A stretch of DNA of 64,000 nucleotides, from NCBI RefSeq assembly GCF_032163395.1, contig NZ_CP119968.1:2692001-2756000 (forward strand), given 5' to 3'. This stretch comes from Gloeocapsopsis dulcis (GTDB lineage: Bacteria > Cyanobacteriota > Cyanobacteriia > Cyanobacteriales > Chroococcidiopsidaceae). Each line of letters opens with the position of its first letter. The first letter of the stretch is position 1. The notes under the pieces are model-generated. The model saw nothing but the letters and a program-made list of their open reading frames with translations, had not been told where the DNA came from and did not search any database. A program made the position numbers and the translations under genes. Of this stretch, positions 27,590 to 36,163 are shown one piece after another.

Positions 27590-28021
27590 ATGAACCCAGA
27601 ATATCAATCCCAAATCGAAAAAGTCATTGCCACACTCAAACAGGATTTACCAACACTTTTTGAGCAGGATATTTCCTATGATATTTATACCAAAGATATT
27701 TACTTTCAAGATCCAGTTAACAAATTCAAAGGAAAATTAAACTACCGCATTATCTTTTGGACATTACGATTTCACGGTCAGCTATTTTTCACTGAAATTC
27801 ACTTCGATCTGCATGACGTATATCAAGCCGAAGCAGATACTATTATGGCTAATTGGACAGTTCGTGGTGTGTTGCGCGTACCCTGGAAAGCCGATATTTT
27901 CTTCAATGGTTACTCAACCTACAAACTCACTGAAGAATGTTTGATATACGAACACATAGATCGCTGGGATCGTAAACCCAGCGAGATTCTACAGCAGTTT
28001 TTTCAAAAGGGAAAAATTTAG
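27590..28021 (+). CDS. DUF2358 family protein
   Basis: 143 residues. The block LFEQDISYDIYTKDIYFQDPVNKFKGKLNYRIIFWTLR is typical of DUF2358, a SnoaL/NTF2-like cone fold found in cyanobacteria and plastids with no defined activity. ATG at 27590, six bases after the GHL10 stop, implies co-transcription. No catalytic residues can be named. Confidence 0.82.
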   Translation: MNPEYQSQIEKVIATLKQDLPTLFEQDISYDIYTKDIYFQDPVNKFKGKLNYRIIFWTLRFHGQLFFTEIHFDLHDVYQAEADTIMANWTVRGVLRVPWKADIFFNGYSTYKLTEECLIYEHIDRWDRKPSEILQQFFQKGKI

Positions 28022-28040
28022 AACAGAGATTAATACTTAA

Positions 28041-28181
28041 CTATTTGCCTTGGCTCAAACGAATGTGTTCCATAATCTGCTGCTTGCGCTGTTCTGAATA
28101 GATCGGAGTTTTGATAAACTCTCCTTTACTACGAGCTATATGCTCCATAATCCGTTTTTGACGGTCTGACATTTCAGCCAT
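28041..28181 (-). CDS. 46-residue basic protein with an internal duplicated motif
   Basis: ATG at 28181 opens a 46-residue frame ending with TAG at 28041. Two halves repeat: RQKRIMEHIARSKGEF (about 7-22) and RKQQIMEHIRLSQGK (32-46), sharing IMEHI. The repetition and the basic charge argue for a real peptide. A ribosome binding site is not clear (AAGTTAAAGAACT precedes the ATG). It is convergent with the DUF2358 gene. I do not recognise a function; nucleic-acid binding would be a guess from charge only. Confidence 0.55.
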   Translation of the reverse strand: MAEMSDRQKRIMEHIARSKGEFIKTPIYSEQRKQQIMEHIRLSQGK

Positions 28182-28356
28182 AGTTCTTTAACTTGGTAGT
28201 TTAGTGTAATCAACTATTTACATTATTTAATATTAGCGCATTTTCACAAAAAAATGCTGGGATTAAGCGAACTACAGAGGCGCAGAGAACACAGAGGAAA
28301 CAGATAAGAAGAGATATTTCACAAACAATTTAAGATTGTTATATAGAGGACAAATG

Positions 28357-28750
28357 TTAACTAGCAACTCCGGCTTGTTGCAATGCCTGTGTTAATATCT
28401 CTGTTAGATTTAAATCACTCCACTGAGTTAAATAATTAATATCAAGGCGATCAGATTGAACCTTGAGCACTCCTAAAACATCACGCCGCCTATCTGAAAC
28501 TCCACCACCCATACGATACCAGATAAATTTTTGTAAAATAATATCTTCAGCAGAAGGTAGCCAAGCCAGTCTTTGAGGATTCTGAGTAATAATTAACTGC
28601 TGAGGTCGTTGCATTTCAGATTGATCCAAAGGTCGATTTGATAATAGAAAAATATCTGCTTTCTGCATACTTTCAAGATGAATAACATTGAATGATGAGT
28701 TACGCTCGATTGCTTCTGTCACCATCCATTCATCAATAAAAAAATCCTTG
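28357..28750 (-). pseudogene. N-terminally truncated nucleotidyltransferase-like (antitoxin/AbiE-type) gene
   Basis: A 122-residue frame starts at ATG 28725, but similarity to a family of nucleotidyltransferase-fold proteins continues upstream (FFIDEWMVTEAIERNSSFNVIH) to about 28750, where a TGA blocks it 10-15 bases from the uvrA stop. Typical relatives have another 60-80 residues carrying the GGxAS nucleotide-binding motif, absent here. Retained blocks are FNVIHLESMQKADIFLL, LPSAEDIILQKFIWYRMGGGVSDRR and the C-terminus QALQQAGV. The loss of the catalytic part suggests a remnant. Confidence 0.7.
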
Positions 28751-28760
28751 CTGTTTCACT

Positions 28761-31733
28761 TCATTTGGCTAATGGATGCTGCTGCAAAACCTGCTTAATA
28801 TATTGTCCTGTATAAGAGTGTGGATTCTCTGCTACTGACTCCGGTGTACCTGCTGCAACTAATTCTCCACCTTTATCGCCGCCATCGGGTCCCAAATCAA
28901 TAATCCAATCGCTACAACGAATCACATCTAAATTGTGTTCAATCACTAAAATTGAATTACCTTTATCTACCAAACGTTGCAAAACATCTAACAATTTATG
29001 CACATCATAAAATGATAAACCTGTTGTTGGTTCATCAATTAAATACAAAGTTTTTCCTGTTGCACGACGCGATAACTCGGTTGCTAATTTCACCCGCTGC
29101 GCTTCACCACCAGATAACGTTGTTGCAGGTTGACCAAGTTTGATATATCCTAATCCGACATCAACTAATGTTTGCAATCGTGTAAAAGCTTTAGGAATAT
29201 TTTGGAAAACTTCTAAGCTTTCTTCCACTGTCATATCAAGAACATCAGCAATCGATTTTCCCTTGTATTTGACTTGCAATGTTTCGCGGTTATACCGCGC
29301 ACCTTTACAAACTTCACACTGCACATAAACATCAGGAAGAAAGTTCATTTCAATGACATTTACACCTTGTCCGCTACAGGCTTCGCAGCGTCCACCTTTG
29401 ACATTAAATGAAAATTGTCCAGGTTTATAACCTCTAGCTTTCGCTTCAATTGTTTGACTAAAAACATCTCGAATTGCATCAAAAACGCCCGTATAGGTAG
29501 CGGGGTTAGAACGTGGTGTCCGCCCAATGGGAGATTGATCGATAACTATAGCTTTATCAACTGCGTCCAATCCCTGAACCGTATCAATGTGTTGCGGAAA
29601 CGGAACTTTGCGCGTGAGGTGATGTTGTAAAGTGGGATAAAGTAATTCGTTAATTAGTGTCGATTTACCAGAACCCGAAACCCCAGTCACGCAAACAAGT
29701 TTACCGAGGGGAATCTCAACATCAATATTTCTTAAGTTATTGCGGTAGGCGTTTTTCATGACAAGCGATCGCCCGTTACCCTCGCGCCGCTGTGCAGGTG
29801 TTGCGATCGCCTGTCGCCCTGATAAATACGCACCTGTCAGCGAATCTTGGGCTGCTAGTAATGCTTGCAAGTCACCTTGGGCAATAATATTACCACCATG
29901 AATCCCCGCACCAGGACCAATATCGACAACATGATCCGCCGCACGAATTGTTTCTTCATCATGTTCGACGACAATCAAGGTATTACCCAAATCGCGTAAT
30001 CGCGTCAAAGTTTTTAGCAAGCGTCCGTTGTCACGTTGATGCAATCCAATACTCGGTTCATCTAAGACATAGAGTACGCCCGTGAGTCCTGAACCAATTT
30101 GCGTTGCTAAGCGAATGCGTTGGGCTTCTCCTCCCGAAAGCGTCATTGCTGGACGATCTAATGTCAGGTAATCTAACCCTACATCCAAAAGAAACTGCAA
30201 GCGTGCTTTAATTTCGCGGAGTACCAAATCTGCAATTTGCATTTGGCGATCGCTGAGTTTTAAATTATGAATGCGCTGCTGACAATCGCGAATCGAAACT
30301 CCTGTGAGATCGAGAATACGATGTTGTCCTAAGCGAACTGCGAGGGCTTCGGGTTTTAAGCGTTGTCCTTGACAAACTTCGCAAGGTTGGTTGACAAGAT
30401 ACTGTTCGAGTTTTTGTTTAATTAGTTCTGAAGCATCATTATATTGCCGCTGTAAAATCGGAATAACGCCTGCATAACGGCGGTAGTCGTTGCGATCGTG
30501 GTTCCAAATCGGTTGTTCCGCACCATGCAAAATCACTTGTTGCTGTTCGGGCGTTAAGTGTTTCCACAGCGTTTTGATTTCAAACCCAAAAGCTTGCCCT
30601 ACACTATAGAGTAAGGAAAGATAGTAGGAATTGTCTTTTTCTGACCACGGGGCGATCGCCGCATAAACTGGTTGTGATGGATCGGGAATGACTAATTCTG
30701 GTGAAAATGTCCGCAAGCTACCTAATCCATGACAGTGCGGACACGCACCATACGGCGAATTAAACGAAAATAACCGTGGTGACAGTTCTTCCATTACCGC
30801 GCCATGTTCGGGACAGGCAAAGTTTTCAGAAAAGACGATTTCTTTTTCTAAGGGTGATGTGACGTATGCTGTAGATTCCTCCGCTGCTTTCATCTGTGTC
30901 GCAGTGGGATGCATAATCACGTTATTAGCATCTGCTTCGGAGCGATCTAGAATTTCAATAACCGCAATACCCTCGGAACGTCGCAGACAAGTGGTTAACG
31001 AATCAGTCAAACGTTCTGTAATACCTGGTTTTTTAATCAGGCGGTCAACCACAACTTCAATATTATGCGTTTGATTTTTATCAAGTTCAATCGAGTCGCT
31101 GAGTTCGCGGACTTCACCATTAATCCGAACGCGGGCAAATCCTTCGGAAGCAAGGCTAGATAAGAGTTTGCGATGTGTTCCTTTTTTACCCCGTACTACT
31201 GGTGCGAGAATTTGAAACCGAGTACGATCGGGTAATTCCATAATGCGATCGCTCATCTCATCAATTGTCTGTGGTGCAATTGAGCGATCGCAGATCGGAC
31301 AATGGGGTTTCCCAGCACGTCCAAACAATAACCGCAAGTAATCGTAAATTTCTGTTACTGTTCCTACAGTAGAACGCGGATTATGGGAAGTTGATTTTTG
31401 GTCAATTGAAATCGCAGGGCTTAAACCCTCAATGGCTTCGACGTCAGGCTTATCGAGTTGCCCTAAAAACTGTCTTGCATAGGCACTGAGAGATTCTACA
31501 TAACGTCGCTGTCCCTCGGCAAAAATTGTATCAAACGCCAAGGAAGACTTACCTGAACCAGATACACCAGTGAACACGATCAAGCGATCGCGTGGTAACT
31601 CTAAATCAATATTCTTGAGATTATGCTGTCTAGCCCCACGGATACGGATCGTATTCTGACTAGCGCGATCGGCACTAAGGGGACGATGCCCATTTGCATC
31701 CAGCGTGTCTAAGGTTTCAGCAGGGTGAGACAT
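28761..31733 (-). CDS. uvrA: excinuclease ABC subunit A
   Basis: A 990-residue UvrA, full length. Two ABC ATPase modules: the first Walker A GVSGSGKS around 55-62, the second [10 protein letters not shown] around 680; two LSGGEAQR signatures; and zinc modules [13 protein letters not shown] and [18 protein letters not shown]. With UvrB it searches DNA for bulky lesions such as UV photoproducts in nucleotide excision repair. ATG at 31733 gives about 25 extra residues before [14 protein letters not shown], which is common among cyanobacteria; a shorter start is possible. No LexA-like site was recognised upstream. uvrB and uvrC are not in the window. Confidence 0.96.
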   Translation of the reverse strand: MSHPAETLDTLDANGHRPLSADRASQNTIRIRGARQHNLKNIDLELPRDRLIVFTGVSGSGKSSLAFDTIFAEGQRRYVESLSAYARQFLGQLDKPDVEAIEGLSPAISIDQKSTSHNPRSTVGTVTEIYDYLRLLFGRAGKPHCPICDRSIAPQTIDEMSDRIMELPDRTRFQILAPVVRGKKGTHRKLLSSLASEGFARVRINGEVRELSDSIELDKNQTHNIEVVVDRLIKKPGITERLTDSLTTCLRRSEGIAVIEILDRSEADANNVIMHPTATQMKAAEESTAYVTSPLEKEIVFSENFACPEHGAVMEELSPRLFSFNSPYGACPHCHGLGSLRTFSPELVIPDPSQPVYAAIAPWSEKDNSYYLSLLYSVGQAFGFEIKTLWKHLTPEQQQVILHGAEQPIWNHDRNDYRRYAGVIPILQRQYNDASELIKQKLEQYLVNQPCEVCQGQRLKPEALAVRLGQHRILDLTGVSIRDCQQRIHNLKLSDRQMQIADLVLREIKARLQFLLDVGLDYLTLDRPAMTLSGGEAQRIRLATQIGSGLTGVLYVLDEPSIGLHQRDNGRLLKTLTRLRDLGNTLIVVEHDEETIRAADHVVDIGPGAGIHGGNIIAQGDLQALLAAQDSLTGAYLSGRQAIATPAQRREGNGRSLVMKNAYRNNLRNIDVEIPLGKLVCVTGVSGSGKSTLINELLYPTLQHHLTRKVPFPQHIDTVQGLDAVDKAIVIDQSPIGRTPRSNPATYTGVFDAIRDVFSQTIEAKARGYKPGQFSFNVKGGRCEACSGQGVNVIEMNFLPDVYVQCEVCKGARYNRETLQVKYKGKSIADVLDMTVEESLEVFQNIPKAFTRLQTLVDVGLGYIKLGQPATTLSGGEAQRVKLATELSRRATGKTLYLIDEPTTGLSFYDVHKLLDVLQRLVDKGNSILVIEHNLDVIRCSDWIIDLGPDGGDKGGELVAAGTPESVAENPHSYTGQYIKQVLQQHPLAK

Positions 31734-31965
31734 GAGGCAGAGGAAAAACCATTGCTTAATGATTTTAGCGTTGCCTCTCGATTCGCGGTCAAGGAAAGTT
31801 AGACGGATCAGTCTTGCAAGAAAACCTACACTGAAAAACGTGGGATTAGATATCGACTCACAAATCTATTTTCTCTTGATGACTAAAACCGTGGGCTTTA
31901 ACCTCTTAGATTGAGTTCAGGAGAAGAGAAACGAGCCTAAACTTTGTCCTTTGAACCCTTTCAGA

Positions 31966-32544
31966 TTAAGCTTTGGGATATAGCCACTGCCGAAATAACT
32001 GCGTCAAGCGTGGCATGACTAAATAGGTGAGAAGGGCTACTACGAGTCCAGTTGTGATTAATTGGTGGAGTAATACAGGCAATCCGGACAGCGGCGAGAG
32101 TAGGCGACTGAGGATTGCGAGAGTGATAAACACTCCCAACCACGTTATCAATGCCATCTTGTAGCGAGGAGGCAGAGATTTCAGCGGTTTGTCAGACAGC
32201 GTAAACCACGTCTCCAGTCCAGTCAGGGTTTGAACAGCTTCAGGTTTTTCAATCAGCGGCTGCAATCGCTCAATCCATTCTCGCCGAATATCTGACTCCA
32301 GCCACGTTTTGAGATTGCTGTAGCGGTCAAATCGAACAATGGCAACATACTCAAGATGTTCGCGATCACGCGGTCGAATCACATTCACTCCTAAATGTCC
32401 TTTGAACTTACGGGCAGCTGTAGCGATGCCGTGAAACCATTCTTCGTAGCCCTGCTCCCGTCCTGGTCGGATAATATGGGAAATGATGGCCGTCACCTGA
32501 TCGCTTTCTGCATCCGTATCGAGGGTTAAAGGTTCGTTTAACAC
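31966..32544 (-). CDS. antibiotic-biosynthesis-monooxygenase (ABM) domain membrane protein
   Basis: About 192 residues from GTG at 32544 (VLNEPLTLDTDAESDQVTAIISHI). Residues about 15-110 form an ABM-type ferredoxin-like domain (RPGREQGYEEWFHGIATAARKF); two hydrophobic helices follow (about 133-150 and 157-178). Such ABM-plus-two-helix proteins are widespread and of unknown activity. The frame is open up to GTG 32613, but that part is residual quinone-reductase sequence, so the internal GTG preceded by GGA is preferred. It lies at the edge of the accessory patch. Confidence 0.75.
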   Translation of the reverse strand: MLNEPLTLDTDAESDQVTAIISHIIRPGREQGYEEWFHGIATAARKFKGHLGVNVIRPRDREHLEYVAIVRFDRYSNLKTWLESDIRREWIERLQPLIEKPEAVQTLTGLETWFTLSDKPLKSLPPRYKMALITWLGVFITLAILSRLLSPLSGLPVLLHQLITTGLVVALLTYLVMPRLTQLFRQWLYPKA

Positions 32545-32561
32545 AGAAATTTCCGTCCTTA

Positions 32562-32641
32562 CTAAACGACTTGCAGCACAATCTTGCCGCGTGTATGTCC
32601 CGTTTGAATTCACTCACGACCATGCGAACTGCCTTCATCAT
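32562..32641 (-). pseudogene. deletion scar of an NADPH:quinone reductase gene
   Basis: The first codons MMKAVRM (from about 32641) match the start of zinc-type quinone oxidoreductases, and GHTRGKIVLQVV followed by TAG (32600 to 32562) matches their exact C-terminal end. The two are out of frame and separated by about 20 bases, so roughly 300 internal codons have been lost. Too short to be functional. Confidence 0.75.
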
Positions 32642-32731
32642 CGTCATGATTATTCCTCATCCTCAGAAGATTCTCGTTCACGTTAAACGAATGAAAAAGT
32701 AGGATGGGCAGTGCCACCCTACCGATGAGTT

Positions 32732-33352
32732 CTACTGCTTCACGGCATAACTAGTCATCAAGTTTTGGTAATCAGGAATGTAACCCGCCAACAGACTACC
32801 CAAACCAGTGATATCGTTACGCCAATCACGATGCAGTTCGCACACTACACTGAACCAGTTGACTAGTTGAACTCCAGCACTAGCCATACGATTCCAAGCA
32901 GCGTCACGGCAAACTTCATTGAACGTGCCCGATGCGTCGGTGACGACGAACACATCATATCCAGCTTCGATCGCAGATAAAGCGCAAAATGCGACACAAA
33001 CATCCGTAACGATGCCAGCAATGATGAGTTGTTTGCGACCTGTCGCCTCAACTGCTTTGACGAAATCCTCGTTGTCCCAGGCATTAATTTGTCCAGGGCG
33101 AGGAATGTATGGCGCATCAGGAAACTTCTCTTTCAGTTCGGGCAGGATGGGTCCATTCGGACCCTGCTCAAAGCTGGTCGTTAAAACGGTAGGAAGATTG
33201 AAAAACTTGGCTGCGCTGGCAAGCGCTAGCACATTGTTTTTGAAGTCAGCGGCGGCAAAGTCACGCACCAGTGAAAACAGTCCAGTCTGATGATCAACCA
33301 GTAAAACCGCAGCATTATCTTTATCTAGACGATTGTATTTGAATATAGACAT
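32732..33352 (-). CDS. isochorismatase-family (YcaC-like) hydrolase
   Basis: 206 residues of the cysteine hydrolase superfamily. The triad is visible as Asp20 in LLVDHQTGLF, Lys in the region GRKQLIIAG and Cys in GIVTDVCVAFCAL (about 118). Overall sequence is of the YcaC type, whose physiological substrate is unknown. ATG at 33352. It lies in a patch of redox and detoxification genes, on the same strand as the GST gene upstream but separated by 177 bases. Base composition is richer in G+C than the surrounding chromosome. Confidence 0.87.
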   Translation of the reverse strand: MSIFKYNRLDKDNAAVLLVDHQTGLFSLVRDFAAADFKNNVLALASAAKFFNLPTVLTTSFEQGPNGPILPELKEKFPDAPYIPRPGQINAWDNEDFVKAVEATGRKQLIIAGIVTDVCVAFCALSAIEAGYDVFVVTDASGTFNEVCRDAAWNRMASAGVQLVNWFSVVCELHRDWRNDITGLGSLLAGYIPDYQNLMTSYAVKQ

Positions 33353-33529
33353 GGTAGTATTCTTAATTGAATATTGGTGGTTTGTTGCAGCCTGGAATCA
33401 GGAGTAAGAGAGCATCTGTCTCTAACCTCCTCTTTGTCGCGTTAGCGGAGACAAAGTCTGTGTTTGAAGTAGGATCCACTCGCTAATCCTCGGTTGGCTT
33501 TAGCCTTTTTCGCAGCTAATCAAATTCGT

Positions 33530-34150
33530 CTAGAGAGTAATACCTTGCGCCTGCATCGCTCGCTGCACGCTCTCATCGTCTGCCATCTGCATCATGAAGC
33601 GATGCAGGTTGGGGTAGTCGGTGAAGGGTTTGGGCAGAGATTTACCCCAACGACAAAAAACAAACAAATACGGGTCAAGAACGGTTCGGCGGTCTTCAAC
33701 CAGATACGTTCGATTTTCCATATGGTGGTCGAGTAGTTGAAAACACGCATCAATTTGTGTGTAAGCTGCTTCTCGAATAGCATGATACTGATGGGTATCA
33801 GCAATGTAGCGTTGAGGCAAAAAGTAGGGGTAGAAGGCAGGATGCACATCTCCTGTGAGGTAAGACATCCACTTGTGCATTTCGTATCGCGCTTCTGCTG
33901 TTGGGCTAGCACCTAATTGGTCATCGGGAAACTTTTCGGCAAGATAGAGCAATATTGCTTCTGCCTCGGTCAGCACCCGACCATCATCCTCAATTAAAGC
34001 GGGCACTTTTCCGGCTGGGTTCACGGCTAAGAATTCGGGTTCGCGGGTTTTGCCACGCTCCACTCGACCCAGTTCAAAGGGTTTACCAATCCATTCCAAA
34101 ACAATGTGAGGGGCAAGCGAACAGGCTCCGGGCATATAGAACAGCTTCAT
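33530..34150 (-). CDS. glutathione S-transferase
   Basis: 206 residues. N-terminal thioredoxin-like domain starts MKLFYMPGACSLAPHIVLEW, matching the bacterial beta-class GST signature around Ser11 and Cys10; the cis-Pro block is AGKVPALIEDDG and the SNAIL-like glutathione contact is LTEAEAILLYLAEKF. The C-terminal helical domain is complete. Beta-class enzymes conjugate or reduce with glutathione. ATG at 34150. Likely acquired with its neighbours, which are of the same detoxification type. Confidence 0.9.
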   Translation of the reverse strand: MKLFYMPGACSLAPHIVLEWIGKPFELGRVERGKTREPEFLAVNPAGKVPALIEDDGRVLTEAEAILLYLAEKFPDDQLGASPTAEARYEMHKWMSYLTGDVHPAFYPYFLPQRYIADTHQYHAIREAAYTQIDACFQLLDHHMENRTYLVEDRRTVLDPYLFVFCRWGKSLPKPFTDYPNLHRFMMQMADDESVQRAMQAQGITL

Positions 34151-34226
34151 AAAGTCTTCCTTGGGGGTGATCGCTTCAACGTACGGTCAAGAGGATGTCT
34201 GAATGCTCCTCAGACATCCTCCAAAT

Positions 34227-34592
34227 CTATGCCGCCATGTTAAACAACAACACTTCAGAATCGTTAGACGCGCCTTGCAGCGTGATTTGTGATTCTTGAG
34301 CAATGGCAGCGCCATCTCCAGCAGTGAGCATTTGGTCATTCAGATGCACCGCACCTCTCACCACTTGCAGCCAAGCGACTCGTTTGTCTGCTAAGGCATG
34401 ACTCACTGTTTCACCTTCCTGTAAGACCGCGGTATAAAGATTTACATCCTGGTGAATGGAGATCGATCCATCACGCCCATCACGGGAGCCAAGTAACCGC
34501 AATGTGCCGCGCTTTTCTTCCTCAGAGAATGTTTTCTGCTCGTAGCCTGGCTCAATCCCTTTTTGCTCTGGCAGAATCCAGATTTGAAGAAA
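34227..34592 (-). pseudogene. C-terminal half of a pirin (YhaK-type) gene
   Basis: Pirin similarity runs from about 34592 (FLQIWILPEQKGIEPGY, then EQKTFSEEEKRGTLRLLGS) to the stop at 34227 (AEVLLFNMAA-like end). A shorter frame starting at TTG 34502 exists but the true similarity continues upstream of it without a start codon until TAA at 34596-34598. The N-terminal metal-binding cupin (about 110 residues) is missing. The upstream end abuts the truncated azoreductase on the other strand, marking a deletion. Confidence 0.85.
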
Positions 34593-35113
34593 CTGTTACT
34601 TATCGTGATTTGGGACATCATCCAGTACCGCACGTTGATGAACAATGGATTGCTGCTGCCTACACCCCACTAGCGCAACGGACACCGGAGTTAATCTCTG
34701 CGCTGCAAAAGTCAGAAATTTTGGTAGATGAGTTTCTGGCAGCAGATACCTGTGTCTTCGGTATACCGATGTACAACTTTAGTGTGCCATCGACCTTCAA
34801 AGCCTACATTGATCAAGTGGTTCGGGTCGATCGCACGTTTGCTGTAGATGCAAACGGCTTTCGAGGATTGGCTGGGGGCAGAAAGATAATCGTGATTACG
34901 GCACGGGGCGGAAATTTTCGTCCTGGAACCCCGTTGGCTGCCTATGACCACCAGGAACCTTATTTGCGAACAGTGTTTGGCTTCATGGGTATCACGGATG
35001 TTGAATTCATTCACGCCGATCGCCTCAACCCAATCACCAGCGATGCAGCGACGCGATCGCAGTCTGTTGCAGAAGCACGCACAGCCATTCAAGAAGTTGT
35101 TTTGAGTAGGTAA
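34586..35113 (+). pseudogene. FMN-dependent NADH-azoreductase (AzoR) lacking its N-terminus
   Basis: From EETVTYRDLGHHPVPHV (34586 on) to the stop at 35113 the protein matches AzoR/AcpD: VFGIPMYNFSVPSTFKAYIDQVVR, TFAVDANGFRGLAGGRK and ARGGNF. The first about 37 residues of the family, which hold the SSPR..S FMN-phosphate loop, are missing. A frame open from ATG 34502 supplies 28 unrelated residues, but these are encoded by the antisense strand of pirin. It may be translated as a chimeric 203-residue protein, though FMN binding would be impaired. SDR gene starts eight bases downstream. Confidence 0.8.
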
Positions 35114-35121
35114 ATACAATC

Positions 35122-35862
35122 ATGACCGAACTAAATGGAAAAGTGGCTCTGGTTACAGGAGCCTCACGGGGTATTGGAGCAGCAACCGCTAAGCATCTAG
35201 CAGCCGCAGGTGCCAAGGTAGCGGTGAACTATGTCAAGAATGCTGACGCTGCCTATCAGGTTGTGCAAGCGATCGAGCAGGTAGGAGGAGTGGCGATTGC
35301 AATCGCTGCTGATGTTGCCGACCCTACTCAAGTCAAACAGCTATTTACAACCGTGACGGAGCAGTTTGGGACGCTGCATATTCTAGTGAATAATGCAGGC
35401 ACAGCTGAATCTGCACCGCTGAGTCAGATTGACGACGGGCATATTGAGCGACAGTTTGACCTAAATGTGCGCGGACTGATCTACGCCTGTCAGGAAGCAA
35501 GCCGTTGGTTCGAGGGTGAGGGTCGCATTATCAACCTCAGTTCGGTTGTGGCTGATGGTGTACCCGGAGGGGCAGTCTATGCCGCAACGAAGGCAGCGGT
35601 CAATGCCATTACCCGCAGTCTAGCTATCGAGCTGGGCGATCGCCAGATCGCGGTCAATGCTGTTTCTCCAGGTCCGGTTGACACAGACTTGGCTCAAACC
35701 GTGAACACCGCCAAGTCATTTCAACAAATGGTGTCTCGTACGCCTTTGGGACGTTTGGGTGTTCCCGATGATATTGCCCGGGCGATCGCGTTTCTGGCAC
35801 CTGATGATGCGGCATGGATTACCGGACAGATCATCGGAACAGACGGTGGCTTCCGCTTCTAG
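35122..35862 (+). CDS. short-chain dehydrogenase/reductase (3-oxoacyl-ACP-reductase-like)
   Basis: 246 residues. Classical SDR: NADP(H)-binding TGASRGIGAATAKHL at 13-27, NNAG at about 90, catalytic Ser and the YAATKAAVNA (Tyr-x3-Lys) site at about 153-157, then SPGPVDTDLA and the C-terminal GQIIGTDGGFRF. Resembles FabG but in this redox-gene context is more likely a quinone/aldehyde/ketone reductase. ATG at 35122, eight bases after the azoreductase remnant, with which it was probably an operon. Bases 35161-35220 contain 36 G+C in 60. Confidence 0.88.
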   Translation: MTELNGKVALVTGASRGIGAATAKHLAAAGAKVAVNYVKNADAAYQVVQAIEQVGGVAIAIAADVADPTQVKQLFTTVTEQFGTLHILVNNAGTAESAPLSQIDDGHIERQFDLNVRGLIYACQEASRWFEGEGRIINLSSVVADGVPGGAVYAATKAAVNAITRSLAIELGDRQIAVNAVSPGPVDTDLAQTVNTAKSFQQMVSRTPLGRLGVPDDIARAIAFLAPDDAAWITGQIIGTDGGFRF

Positions 35863-35906
35863 TTACAAACTTCAGTTCACACAACTCAAACAGCTAGGAA
35901 CTTACC

Positions 35907-35990
35907 ATGATTGGTTTCTACTATTCGCCCTCACCGAAACCTTGGAAGATCAGCATCATGCGGGAAGAGATCTTGTGGGGCAGAAATTAA
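35907..35990 (+). pseudogene. N-terminal remnant of a second glutathione S-transferase
   Basis: MIGFYYSPSPKPWKISIM followed by nine residues and a stop. This matches the first 18-20 residues of Nu/YfcG-type GSTs (M-I-x-F-Y-x-x-P-x-P-x-x-W-K-I-S-I-M), after which the similarity ends suddenly. It lies 44 bases after the SDR stop in the same direction and is the third truncated gene in this patch. Confidence 0.65.
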
Positions 35991-36163
35991 CACTTGCTGA
36001 AAACCCGTAACGACTTCAAGAATTGTCTTTAGCCTAGTTCTAGCGAATTTTGTGGAAAGGGTGAAAGGTTGACTGTGCACGAATTCAGTTCATCAACGCT
36101 TTCGACTTGAAGCACGGACATTGAACACTGACTATCTGCTAACCACAGATTAAATATTATCAT

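Noticed and set aside
34502-34585. N-terminal 28 residues of an apparently complete azoreductase
   Set aside because: They are the antisense of pirin coding sequence and match no azoreductase N-terminus.
35759-36010. 83-codon frame overlapping the SDR gene end
   Set aside because: Out-of-frame reading of the SDR gene; the meaningful signal here is the GST stub in another frame.
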